NCBI GenBank assembly: GCA_964613305.1
Contig: CAZTII010000059.1
Span: forward strand, 1 to 10,737
Direction of reading: 5' to 3'
From: CAZTII01 sp964613305
Lineage (GTDB): Bacteria; Bacillota_I; Bacilli_A; Erysipelotrichales; Erysipelotrichaceae
DNA: 10,737 nt
Shown here: in pieces, positions 1-6,491 of the stretch
Layout of the letters: each line of letters opens with the position of its first letter
How positions within the stretch are numbered: position 1 is the first letter of the stretch
Position numbers and translations under genes: made by a program
Notes under the pieces: generated by a model
The model's database searches: none
What the model was told of the DNA's origin: nothing
Seen by the model: only the letters and a program-made list of their open reading frames with translations

Positions 1-2
1 AA

Positions 3-305
3 GAAGGTTTAAGTGGTCCATTTGATTTTGTGATTGAAGGGACAAAAGGAACATTGTTTAGAAATGAGTTGCATATGGCTAGTATGACAGTTGATATGCA
101 CGATAGTTATCGTTATCATGGCATGCATGGTCATCATCCTAGCAAGGGCTTAAAACCTTGTATGATGGTACTGGGTTCAATGATTGAAGAAAATAAAGTC
201 ATTGAACAAGCAGATATGGTGGATGTATTTCCAACATTGATGAAATTCCTCGATATTGATGTAGAAAATATTGATGGAAAAGCAGTAGACATTTTTAAAG
301 GGTAA
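3..305 (+). CDS. Alkaline-phosphatase-superfamily phosphodiesterase/nucleotide pyrophosphatase, C-terminal end (5' partial)
   Basis: The reading frame is open from the first bases of the window and ends at TAA 303-305, so only the last 100 residues are present and the start lies upstream. The segment HGMHGHHPSKGLKP followed by a VDVFPTLMKFLDI stretch and a final DGKAV is typical of the C-terminus of type I phosphodiesterase/nucleotide pyrophosphatase and related metal-dependent phosphatases. In that family a His in the matching 'GxHG' position is a late zinc ligand and the 'DVxPTL' helix closes the domain. The catalytic Thr/Ser and the other metal ligands would be upstream and cannot be checked. 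The next gene, a UgpB-like binding protein, starts 37 nt downstream without an intervening terminator, so the two are probably co-transcribed. This suggests release of a phosphoester product that the transporter takes up. A sulfatase or phosphoglycerol-transferase relative is the main alternative. Confidence 0.75.
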   Translation, partial: EGLSGPFDFVIEGTKGTLFRNELHMASMTVDMHDSYRYHGMHGHHPSKGLKPCMMVLGSMIEENKVIEQADMVDVFPTLMKFLDIDVENIDGKAVDIFKG

Positions 306-331
306 ACCATGGGAAACCATGTAACCAATAT

Positions 332-339
332 AGGGAGGA
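332..339 (+). promoter_or_regulatory. Ribosome binding site of the ABC binding-protein gene
   Basis: AGGGAGGA lies four bases before ATG 343 and is a near-perfect anti-Shine-Dalgarno match. It supports ATG 343 as the start and suggests strong translation, as expected for a binding protein made in excess of its permeases. Confidence 0.7.
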
Positions 340-342
340 ACT

Positions 343-1641
343 ATGAATAAATTTATTAAAACAATACTTGCGTCACTACTTATCTTTACAATGGTAGGTT
401 GTGGTGAAAGTAAAACAGCCGAAGCAACACCAAAAGCAGATGCACCAAAAGAAGTGGTAGAAATTTCATTTTGGTATTCATGGACAAACAAAATCCAAGA
501 AAACAATGAAAACTTAACAAAAATGTTCAACGAAACAGTTGGAAAAGAAAAAGGAATCGTTGTTAAAGCAGAATACCAAGGAACATATGATGAATTACAT
601 CAAAAACTTCAATCAGCATATGTCGCTGGAAAAACACCGGCAGTTACTGTAATGGAAATTGCTTCAATTAAAACTTTTGCGAAAAATGGTATTATTGAAG
701 ATTTAACTCCATACATCGAAAAATCAAAATTTGACATCAATGACTTTTACAAAGGTTTATTAATCAACTGTAAAGTAGATGAAAAATGGTATGGTATTCC
801 TTACTTAAGAAGTACTCCAGTATTATACATGAACACAACTCTTTTAGAAAAAGCAGGTCTTGATACTAGTGGTCCTAAATCTTGGGATGAACTTGCTGAG
901 TACGCTAAAACAATCAAAGAAAAAACTGGAGCGTATGGATTTGAAATTCCTTCACACGCTTGGTTCTATGAAGCTATGATGTTAGAAAAAGGAACTAGTT
1001 CTTTAAGTGCTGATGAAAAAACAAGTAATATTAACTCAAAAGAATCACAAGAAATTATTAAATTCATTAAAGATTTACAAGACAAAGGGTATGTAAAAAC
1101 AGTAATCGCGGCAGATGGTAAAAAAGTTCAAGCGGATTACGCTGCACAAAACTGTGCAATGTGGTTAAGTTCTACAGCTGACTTAAGCTTTATTTTAGGT
1201 GTTGCGAAAGAAAATAACTTCAATGTTAACACAGCATACATTCCTAAGTTTACGACATATGGAGCACCTACTGGTGGAGCTAACTTAATTATGTCAACAA
1301 AAATTAGCGATAAAGAAAAAGCAGCAGCATGGGAATTCATCAACTGGATGACTTCGGCTGAACAAGCAGCGTATGCAAGTGCTTATACTGGATATGTTCC
1401 AACAAGAAAAGCAGCTGCAGACACAGATGTGATTAAAAATCTTCATAAAGAAACTCCTCAATTTAGAGTTGCGCTTGATCAATTAAATGAATATGGAGTT
1501 GGTCGTCCAATGAATCCTGGTTATGCTCAAGGTCAAAAAGAAATCTTAAATGCATTAGATGCGATTTGGGGTAACAACATGGATATGGCTACAGTATTAA
1601 AAGAAGCTGAAACAAAATCAAACGAAGCATTAGGAAAATAA
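343..1641 (+). CDS. UgpB-like ABC transporter substrate-binding lipoprotein (extracellular family 1)
   Basis: This 432-aa protein is a complete family 1 solute-binding protein. Residues 1-20 form a lipoprotein signal (Lys-rich start, hydrophobic core, lipobox MVGC with Cys20), so the mature protein should be tethered to the outer face of the membrane by a lipid. A Glu/Lys/Ala linker leads to the binding fold. The segment YGIPYLRSTPVLYMN (about 150-164), then PKSWDEL, an NCAMWLSS stretch (about 266-273), a GGANL segment (about 311-315) and TGYVPTRKAA line up in order with landmarks I remember from E. coli UgpB, the sn-glycerol-3-phosphate/glycerophosphodiester receptor. No permease or ATPase gene is in the window; they are presumably upstream. 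The adjacent phosphodiesterase fits a phosphoester substrate, but family 1 receptors also bind many oligosaccharides, so the ligand stays open. The gene is A-rich with few rare codons, consistent with high expression, and is followed by a terminator. Confidence 0.9.
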   Translation: MNKFIKTILASLLIFTMVGCGESKTAEATPKADAPKEVVEISFWYSWTNKIQENNENLTKMFNETVGKEKGIVVKAEYQGTYDELHQKLQSAYVAGKTPAVTVMEIASIKTFAKNGIIEDLTPYIEKSKFDINDFYKGLLINCKVDEKWYGIPYLRSTPVLYMNTTLLEKAGLDTSGPKSWDELAEYAKTIKEKTGAYGFEIPSHAWFYEAMMLEKGTSSLSADEKTSNINSKESQEIIKFIKDLQDKGYVKTVIAADGKKVQADYAAQNCAMWLSSTADLSFILGVAKENNFNVNTAYIPKFTTYGAPTGGANLIMSTKISDKEKAAAWEFINWMTSAEQAAYASAYTGYVPTRKAAADTDVIKNLHKETPQFRVALDQLNEYGVGRPMNPGYAQGQKEILNALDAIWGNNMDMATVLKEAETKSNEALGK

Positions 1642-1660
1642 GGGCAAATGCCCTTTTTTC
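1640..1660 (+). terminator. Intrinsic terminator after the ABC binding-protein gene
   Basis: A six-pair stem (AAGGGC, loop AAAT, GCCCTT) runs directly into a T tract at 1654-1659. It starts on the last bases of the stop codon of the preceding gene, so it ends the phosphodiesterase/binding-protein operon with almost no 3' untranslated region. Confidence 0.85.
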
Positions 1661-1691
1661 TTGACTTGGAGTAAGACAAGGTATGTATACT
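1661..1691 (+). promoter_or_regulatory. Candidate promoter of the histidine-phosphatase gene
   Basis: TTGACT at 1661-1666 is a good -35 match. A -10 of TATACT (1686-1691) would leave a long 19-nt spacer, and TATGTA (1682-1687) would leave 15 nt. The element sits right after the upstream terminator and before the ribosome site, where a promoter is needed, but the exact -10 is uncertain. Confidence 0.45.
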
Positions 1692-1713
1692 TAGCGTAGG
1701 AGGAAATAAAAAC

Positions 1714-2295
1714 ATGAAAAAAACGTTGTATTTAATGAGACATGGTCAAACATTATTTAATGTTCAAAATAAGATACAAGGATGGTGTGATTCACCATTA
1801 ACAAGTCTAGGAATTGAGCAAACAACGATTGCGAAAAAGTATTTTGTGGAAAACAATATTGATTTTGATAAGTGTTATTGTTCAACATCCCAGCGGGCTA
1901 GCGATACCTTAGAAATCATTACTAATCAATCGTATACGCGTTTAAAAGGGTTAAAGGAATGGAATTTTGGTGCCTTTGAAGGAAAAGATGAATGTTTGAA
2001 TCCTAAATTTCCATATGGTGATTTTTTTGTTAATTATGGTGGTGAAAGTGAGCTTGGATTTCAAGAAAGAATTTCTTCGACGCTATTATCCATCATGCAA
2101 CAAGAAAACCATGACATTGTTTTAGCAGTAGCTCATGGTGGTGTTTGTGATAGTTTTATGCGTACATGGATGCATACTAGTTTAGTGGATTATAAGGTTG
2201 GTATTGGTAATTGTACACTATTTAAGTATGAATTTGACGATGATGTATTTACGTGTGTTGATATCATACGACATGATTTCTCTAGTTTAAGCTAA
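1714..2295 (+). CDS. Histidine phosphatase family protein (phosphoglycerate-mutase-like)
   Basis: This 193-aa protein shows the whole histidine-phosphatase signature. LMRHGQT near the N-terminus gives Arg9 and the phospho-accepting His10, Arg61 lies in SQRASDT, the acidic proton donor is Glu82 in LKEWNFGAFEG, and the second catalytic His141 lies in AHGG. The family moves or removes phosphate from small molecules through a phospho-histidine intermediate. At about 190-200 residues, with an SPLT...G segment after the RHG motif, it belongs to the short GpmB/CobC/PhoE-type branch whose members are mostly phosphatases of broad or unknown specificity rather than glycolytic mutases. It has no signal peptide and should be cytoplasmic. 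The start is set by AGGAGG at 1698-1703, ten bases upstream of ATG 1714. It stands alone between a terminator and a convergent gene, so the context gives no pathway. Confidence 0.9.
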   Translation: MKKTLYLMRHGQTLFNVQNKIQGWCDSPLTSLGIEQTTIAKKYFVENNIDFDKCYCSTSQRASDTLEIITNQSYTRLKGLKEWNFGAFEGKDECLNPKFPYGDFFVNYGGESELGFQERISSTLLSIMQQENHDIVLAVAHGGVCDSFMRTWMHTSLVDYKVGIGNCTLFKYEFDDDVFTCVDIIRHDFSSLS

Positions 2296-2297
2296 TT

Positions 2298-2329
2298 AAA
2301 ATCTCATTCTATTGTAGAATGAGATTTTT
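2298..2329. terminator. Bidirectional intrinsic terminator between convergent genes, overlapping the end of the 961-aa gene
   Basis: A perfect 14-bp inverted repeat (arms 2298-2311 and 2315-2328, loop TTG 2312-2314) has A-rich and T-rich ends, so it can act as an intrinsic terminator on either strand. It begins two bases after the stop of the + strand histidine-phosphatase gene. On the - strand the arm at 2315-2328 encodes the last codons of the 961-aa gene, whose TAG stop (2311-2309) is already in the other arm. Confidence 0.85.
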
Positions 2330-5194
2330 AGATGAATCGATAATATTAGTTTCAAATTGCTTTACTAAATCATTGATAACAGCTTTATCTTCTTCGATAA
2401 ATTGAACCGCATCATCCGCATGATAAATACCTTTTGATGGATTGATAGGGATGCGATAATCGTAACTGTATTTGTATTTATCGTAATAATATTCACTAAT
2501 GGTAGGTAGTTTTGCGGGTTGTATGCCTTGTCGTTTTGCTTCAATATGGGCATCTGGTAAGTCAAAATAAGCAAGTACTTGAAGGGTGTTATCATCGGAA
2601 TAATATTGTTCGTCAAAGTATTTTTTAAATCCTGGATATTGATTGGATTTATCCTTTAAAAAGACTGGGATGGACATATATTGAAGAGGTTGTAGACTTG
2701 GAATAGTGACAACTGAGGAATAATACACGTAATTACTGTTTCCTTTTTTATTTGTTACGGAAATACTAACTTTTCCACCTCGTGACATTCTAGTAGAAGA
2801 AGGATTATAAATACCGATTGAAACAGATGCTGGATAATATAAACCATAATTAGCAACTCGTAAATAATCAACGTTGAATGGATTTTGTTTTTCGGAAATA
2901 ATTGCTTCCGTTAAATAATCGCTAACTTTTTCGCCAACTTCTTTTTTTATTTGATCCGATATTTCTTTAGAAATAGGATCATTTGCACTAATGCCACTAG
3001 CGTTCATTGCTTCTTCTAATAACGTGGCGACTAAATAATCGGAACCTCGTTTTGCTAGGACATCGAAGTTTGGTAAATTTGGTGGTATTCCTATGTAAGC
3101 TAAACCGTAATCAATAAGTGCTCTAGCTACCTTTTTAAGGACATTTTTGGCTTTTTCACCAATTGGTAAATAATCAATTACGGAAATAACCGTTGTTTTA
3201 GCCTTTTCATAGGCGTTTCGAACACCATTGTATATTTGTTTTAATAGACTGATGAATTCATCCCAGAAACCATTGGTGGAACGCATAAAATGCATTGTAG
3301 AATCGACTGGAAGCATTCTATCTAACACTTCTTGGTAATGTTCTTTTGTCCAATTGTATTTTTTAATGTGTTTTGCATATGGTAATAAAAATTCACCAGT
3401 TTTAGGGTTTTGTAAGTAAAAGTTAAATTCTTCTGCATTGACTGGTCGAGTAACAGTGAAGTAATCTTCATAATCCGGCATTTGAAAGAAAATCGGGGAA
3501 TAACAGACGAATTTAACGAGTGGAATATCAGAACGCACTTGAATGGATTTGGTATCATTTTTACTTTTATCAGAAACACAATAAGCAATTGTCATTGTTT
3601 TTGAGGAATAAATTTGTGTTTCATTATCTGTCGGAACATAAAATAAAGCACGAACATAATAGTAAATACCACCCATTTTATCAAGGGTTTCCTTGTCAGG
3701 AACAAATTGTTTATAGTTGATGGTATGTTCACGATTGTAGTATGGACCAGCTAAATAAGAGTATCCTAAATCAGTGGATTTACCAATAATTGGTTCATTA
3801 TCAGTAAAACTATACACTAATCCTTTTGGCGTTTCTTTATCTAAGAAGGTAAATGGTGATGTAGAAACTTGAACGACTACTTTTTTAGCAGAACTAATTG
3901 TGGAAGATGATTTTTGTGGTTCTGCTAAAATTAAATAATCTTCTACAGTGTTATCAAGAGATCGATACACTACATCATTATTTAATGGCACAATTTTATT
4001 TTTAGTTTTACCATAACTATCTTTGTATGGAACTAGTGAGAAGAAATCAATGGATTGTTCTTGATTGAAAGAGGAAAGAACGTTTTCTCCACTACCATAA
4101 CTAAATTGAATACCTTGACCAGGATCACCTAAAATGGAATTATTTTTACCGTAGGAAACTATTCTACAATAAAAATTGTAGTTATTTTTAAGTGGTAATG
4201 ATTTTACTGTTGTTTTTTCATCAATCAGTTTAGCAAGTTCAATAGAAAACTCGGTTTGATTTTTATTTAGTGGAAGTTCGTAGATAACCCCTGATTCTTG
4301 ATTGATGGATGATTGAAAACCAATAAATGGTACGTGTGATAATTGAAAGGTATAATGATCGACTTCTTCTGTTGTAGGTTCAATTTTAAACCAAATGGGA
4401 TTTTTGTTATCACTATTGAAATGACAGTTTTGATTGGACGTATATTGTACATTTTTCGCAATAAAATCGTAATCGATTTCAAATGGTTGAAGTGGAATTG
4501 GTTGAATCGTAAATTCAGAGGAATTGATTGTGGCATATCGAACATCCCCTACCATGGCTTCAACACGTACAATACAATGATTTGATTCAATGGACGGTAA
4601 CGTTATAGAAGTAGAAGTTTCTTGAAGTGACGAAGCGATAGATACAAAGTCTTGTCCACCATTTGTGCTTAAATACACATTAAAGGTTGCTGTTCTTCCA
4701 GAAGTATAAGTCCATGAAATAGGTACAACATCCTTTTCAAAAAGAGTGGAAGGAATAGAAGAAGTAAAGTAAAAGTCAGAAACAGGTAATTTGAGTGAAA
4801 ACAACGAAGGTTTTAATTGATATGTGTTTGAAACTTCAGGTGTTGGCTCCACTGTAGGTTCTGGTGTAGGTGGAAGCTGTATTAATGCACCATTAGAAAC
4901 GGAAAGATTGTATTGATTAATTCGTTGTTCATTTGGTTTTGGGCCAACATTAGAAATAAGTAATTTTACCTTTTCATCAAAAAATGGATGAGAAGGATCT
5001 TTAGTAATATCATACACTTCATTGCGCTGCTCATCACTGAGTATGGTTGCGGTTTCCACTTGAATAAACTTTTCATCTTTAGGATAATCAAAAGGAGTGT
5101 ATTTTTCTACTTTTTTAAAACTCATGCATGATAACGGAGTGACTAGAATCATAATGGTTACTAAAACAATAATAATTATTTTATTGTGTTTCAT
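2309..5194 (-). CDS. Large exported modular protein, probable lipoprotein, with FN3/Ig-like domain (function unknown)
   Basis: This 961-aa protein has no recognised enzyme motif. Residues 1-23 are a signal or anchor (Lys5 then a long Ile/Val/Leu run ending PLSC). Cys23 could be lipidated, but the lipobox is imperfect because Pro sits at -3. A Pro/Thr/Glu linker (about 107-120, repeated PTPEP/EPTPE) leads to a beta-sandwich of fibronectin-III/Ig type (about 146-230) with VYLSTNGGQDFVSIA, a pattern common in cell-surface Ig-like modules. About 240-620 is Ser/Asn/Tyr-rich and probably more beta domains. About 640-725 is amphipathic helix ending in GIPPNLPNFDVLAKRG, and about 770-885 looks like another beta domain. 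It should face outward. The AraC-type regulator gene lies 92 bp upstream on the same strand and the intergenic gap carries a candidate operator. Possible roles include adhesion, polymer binding or a structural surface protein; none is shown by the sequence. Confidence 0.8.
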   Translation of the reverse strand: MKHNKIIIIVLVTIMILVTPLSCMSFKKVEKYTPFDYPKDEKFIQVETATILSDEQRNEVYDITKDPSHPFFDEKVKLLISNVGPKPNEQRINQYNLSVSNGALIQLPPTPEPTVEPTPEVSNTYQLKPSLFSLKLPVSDFYFTSSIPSTLFEKDVVPISWTYTSGRTATFNVYLSTNGGQDFVSIASSLQETSTSITLPSIESNHCIVRVEAMVGDVRYATINSSEFTIQPIPLQPFEIDYDFIAKNVQYTSNQNCHFNSDNKNPIWFKIEPTTEEVDHYTFQLSHVPFIGFQSSINQESGVIYELPLNKNQTEFSIELAKLIDEKTTVKSLPLKNNYNFYCRIVSYGKNNSILGDPGQGIQFSYGSGENVLSSFNQEQSIDFFSLVPYKDSYGKTKNKIVPLNNDVVYRSLDNTVEDYLILAEPQKSSSTISSAKKVVVQVSTSPFTFLDKETPKGLVYSFTDNEPIIGKSTDLGYSYLAGPYYNREHTINYKQFVPDKETLDKMGGIYYYVRALFYVPTDNETQIYSSKTMTIAYCVSDKSKNDTKSIQVRSDIPLVKFVCYSPIFFQMPDYEDYFTVTRPVNAEEFNFYLQNPKTGEFLLPYAKHIKKYNWTKEHYQEVLDRMLPVDSTMHFMRSTNGFWDEFISLLKQIYNGVRNAYEKAKTTVISVIDYLPIGEKAKNVLKKVARALIDYGLAYIGIPPNLPNFDVLAKRGSDYLVATLLEEAMNASGISANDPISKEISDQIKKEVGEKVSDYLTEAIISEKQNPFNVDYLRVANYGLYYPASVSIGIYNPSSTRMSRGGKVSISVTNKKGNSNYVYYSSVVTIPSLQPLQYMSIPVFLKDKSNQYPGFKKYFDEQYYSDDNTLQVLAYFDLPDAHIEAKRQGIQPAKLPTISEYYYDKYKYSYDYRIPINPSKGIYHADDAVQFIEEDKAVINDLVKQFETNIIDSSKNLILQ

Positions 5195-5224
5195 AAGTAT
5201 CCCAACTTTCTTATCGTTACTTAC

Positions 5225-5253
5225 ATTATATTTTTAAAAAAGAAAGATTGAAA
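5225..5253 (-). promoter_or_regulatory. Candidate promoter of the 961-aa exported protein gene
   Basis: On the - strand a perfect TATAAT (5230 down to 5225) lies 30 bp upstream of the ATG at 5194. The hexamer 17 bp further upstream (5253 to 5248) reads TTTCAA, only three of six matches to TTGACA. A perfect -10 with a poor -35 is the usual form of an activator-dependent promoter. The start of transcription would fall near 5218. Confidence 0.5.
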
Positions 5254-5281
5254 GACAAAATGATGCCTCTTTTAGACAAAA
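5253..5281 (-). promoter_or_regulatory. Direct repeat with AraC-like spacing, putative activator operator
   Basis: The 8-bp word AGACAAAA occurs at 5253-5260 and again at 5274-5281 (TTTTGTCT on the - strand), an exact 21-bp period or two helical turns. If transcription starts near 5218, the copies cover about -35 to -42 and -56 to -63, touching the weak -35 element. AraC-family activators typically bind direct repeats with this kind of spacing and position, and a PAS-AraC gene ends six bases upstream. That this regulator is the binder is an inference. Confidence 0.4.
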
Positions 5282-5286
5282 AATAA

Positions 5287-6030
5287 CTATTTATTATAAA
5301 GTTTCTGTTCTAATAATTTACGATACTCAGAAGGTGTTAAACCAGTTTCTTCTTTGAATAGTTTGGCATAATGACCATGGTATTGCATACCACAATTTAA
5401 AAAACATTGTTCAATGCTTAAGTTTAATTGCGTTAATTGTATTTTTAATTTATCGATTTTTACTTTAATGTAATAATCATGAGGAGACATTCCCGTAAAA
5501 CAGCGAAATTGACGAGTGAAATGAGATTTACTTAATAAAGCTGCCGAAGCAACCGCATCAATATCAAATTTCTCTTGCCAGTGTTCTAAAATATATTGTT
5601 TGCCGCGATTAATTTCTTCTCGTTCAATAAATTTTTGTTGCGTGATATACATAATAATGACACCAACTAACTTGTTTTGGTTGTCAAATAATGGAATAGA
5701 ATGAATATCTAATACATACAATTCAGATTCACCACTTGATAAACGAAACCAATTTTTAATGATGTGAACAGGTGCACTTACGCCAATAACACTTGCTTTA
5801 TGGCCATTAAATGCTTTAATCACTTCTTCTTTTACACCATATCCCTCTAAGGTAGTATCTTCTAAAATATTGTATTTATCGACAATTAACGATGAAAAAG
5901 GAATTTTAAATTCCTTTAAAAAAGAAGTATTGACTTGTTTAAGTAATCCTTGCGGTGAATATAGTTGCATCGGATAAGGAAATTCTTGAAATAATTGATT
6001 TAATAGAAAGCTATCTTCCAAACAAAACAT
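5287..6030 (-). CDS. AraC-family transcriptional regulator with N-terminal PAS-like domain
   Basis: The protein has 247 residues. Residues 1 to about 135 look like a PAS sensor fold (PMQLYSPQG, VNTSFLKEF, then HSIPLFDNQNKLVGVIIMYI, the usual last PAS strands). Residues 145-247 form a complete AraC DNA-binding domain with two helix-turn-helices: a first around FDIDAVASAALLSKSHFTRQF and a second ending in the TGLTPSEYRKLL signature. A PAS sensor in place of the cupin of classical AraC proteins suggests a small ligand, cofactor or redox signal instead of a sugar. It is cytoplasmic. AGGAG ten bases before the start supports the start codon at 6030. The gene sits between a 79-aa gene and the exported-protein gene on the same strand and is the obvious candidate regulator of the latter. 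Weak A/T hairpin potential and a T run at its stop codon may give partial termination. Confidence 0.9.
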   Translation of the reverse strand: MFCLEDSFLLNQLFQEFPYPMQLYSPQGLLKQVNTSFLKEFKIPFSSLIVDKYNILEDTTLEGYGVKEEVIKAFNGHKASVIGVSAPVHIIKNWFRLSSGESELYVLDIHSIPLFDNQNKLVGVIIMYITQQKFIEREEINRGKQYILEHWQEKFDIDAVASAALLSKSHFTRQFRCFTGMSPHDYYIKVKIDKLKIQLTQLNLSIEQCFLNCGMQYHGHYAKLFKEETGLTPSEYRKLLEQKLYNK

Positions 6031-6051
6031 GATTTTCTCCTAATAACTATG

Positions 6052-6081
6052 ATTATACTATCATTATTATAAAAGAAACAA
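6052..6081 (-). promoter_or_regulatory. Candidate promoter of the PAS-AraC gene
   Basis: On the - strand TATAAT (6057 to 6052) is preceded after 18 bp by TTGTTT (6081 to 6076), within the 59-bp gap between the 79-aa gene and the regulator. A second TATAAT is at 6071 to 6066. The -35 region (AAACAAAA on the + strand, 6076-6083) differs by one base from the repeat word upstream of the 961-aa gene, which could mean autoregulation. In such AT-rich DNA this may be chance. Confidence 0.35.
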
Positions 6082-6089
6082 AATATTTT

Positions 6090-6329
6090 TTAATCTAAAT
6101 AATCTCCTACTGGAGTATTGTTGTATTGAAGTTTAATGTTCATCATCACGGAATCATCAGGTTGACTTATTTCCTCAACAATCTTGTATTTTGTTCGATT
6201 TCTATCTAGCGAATCTTTATAAAATTGAATTTCTTTTTGAAGTGCTACAACAGCTGATTCATGTGGTAAATCTTCTTTTAGTTGGAAATGGATTGTTTTT
6301 TCTAAGCATGCAAATTTTATTCTTTTCAT
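6090..6329 (-). CDS. Small conserved hypothetical protein (79 aa)
   Basis: I recognise the overall look of a small Firmicutes hypothetical family but know no function. The protein is charged and soluble, with no signal peptide or membrane segment. It opens with MKRIKFACLEKTIHFQL, has a predicted helix in the middle (ESAVVALQKEIQFYKDSLDR), then a strand-like stretch and an invariant-looking end (YNNTPVGDYLD). A good AGGAG ribosome site eight bases before ATG and the ordinary length of the family in memory support it as a real gene. It lies upstream of the PAS-AraC gene in the same direction with a 59-bp gap that contains possible promoters, so co-transcription is possible but not proven. Confidence 0.75.
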   Translation of the reverse strand: MKRIKFACLEKTIHFQLKEDLPHESAVVALQKEIQFYKDSLDRNRTKYKIVEEISQPDDSVMMNIKLQYNNTPVGDYLD

Positions 6330-6343
6330 GAATTTCTCCTGTT

Positions 6344-6364
6344 CTTGATTATAATTTTATCAAG
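6344..6364. promoter_or_regulatory. Inverted repeat at the promoter of the 79-aa gene
   Basis: CTTGAT (6344-6349) and ATCAAG (6359-6364) form a six-base dyad around TATAATTTT. On the - strand it covers a TATAAT -10 (6353 to 6348) 18 bp before the start of the 79-aa gene; the matching -35 (6376 to 6371, TTAATT) is weak. The dyad could be an operator for a repressor, but is short enough to be chance. Confidence 0.3.
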
Positions 6365-6440
6365 TGTAAAAATTAATTTCTAATGAAAAAAAGATGAAAA
6401 TTTTTAAAAAATATGTATGGTATCATAAAATTAATAGTCG

Positions 6441-6449
6441 TGATAAAAT
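6441..6449 (+). promoter_or_regulatory. Candidate extended -10 promoter of the WG-repeat/Fic/VOC/rmuC cluster
   Basis: TGATAAAAT matches an extended -10 (TG-n-TAnAAT form) in the divergent intergenic region, giving a leader of about 36 nt before ATG 6492. No good -35 is visible, which the TG extension can compensate. TGGTATCAT at 6418-6426 is a weaker second candidate. Confidence 0.35.
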
Positions 6450-6491
6450 ATAAGAAAGGTTTAAAACATAAAGAAAAGAAGAGGTTTTTTT

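Noticed and set aside
306..342. Repeated AAACCATG words before the receptor gene as an operator
   Set aside because: Two eight-base words in a 37-nt intra-operon gap with a strong ribosome site are more simply chance; there is no promoter there.
177..530. Open frame on the - strand over the phosphodiesterase end and receptor start (117 aa)
   Set aside because: It lies opposite two well-supported genes, has no ribosome site or family resemblance, and reads as an antisense shadow.
4267..4585. Open frames on both strands inside the 961-aa gene
   Set aside because: They are out of frame with the long gene, rich in Ile/Asn/Lys as expected from AT-rich DNA, and lack starts with ribosome sites.
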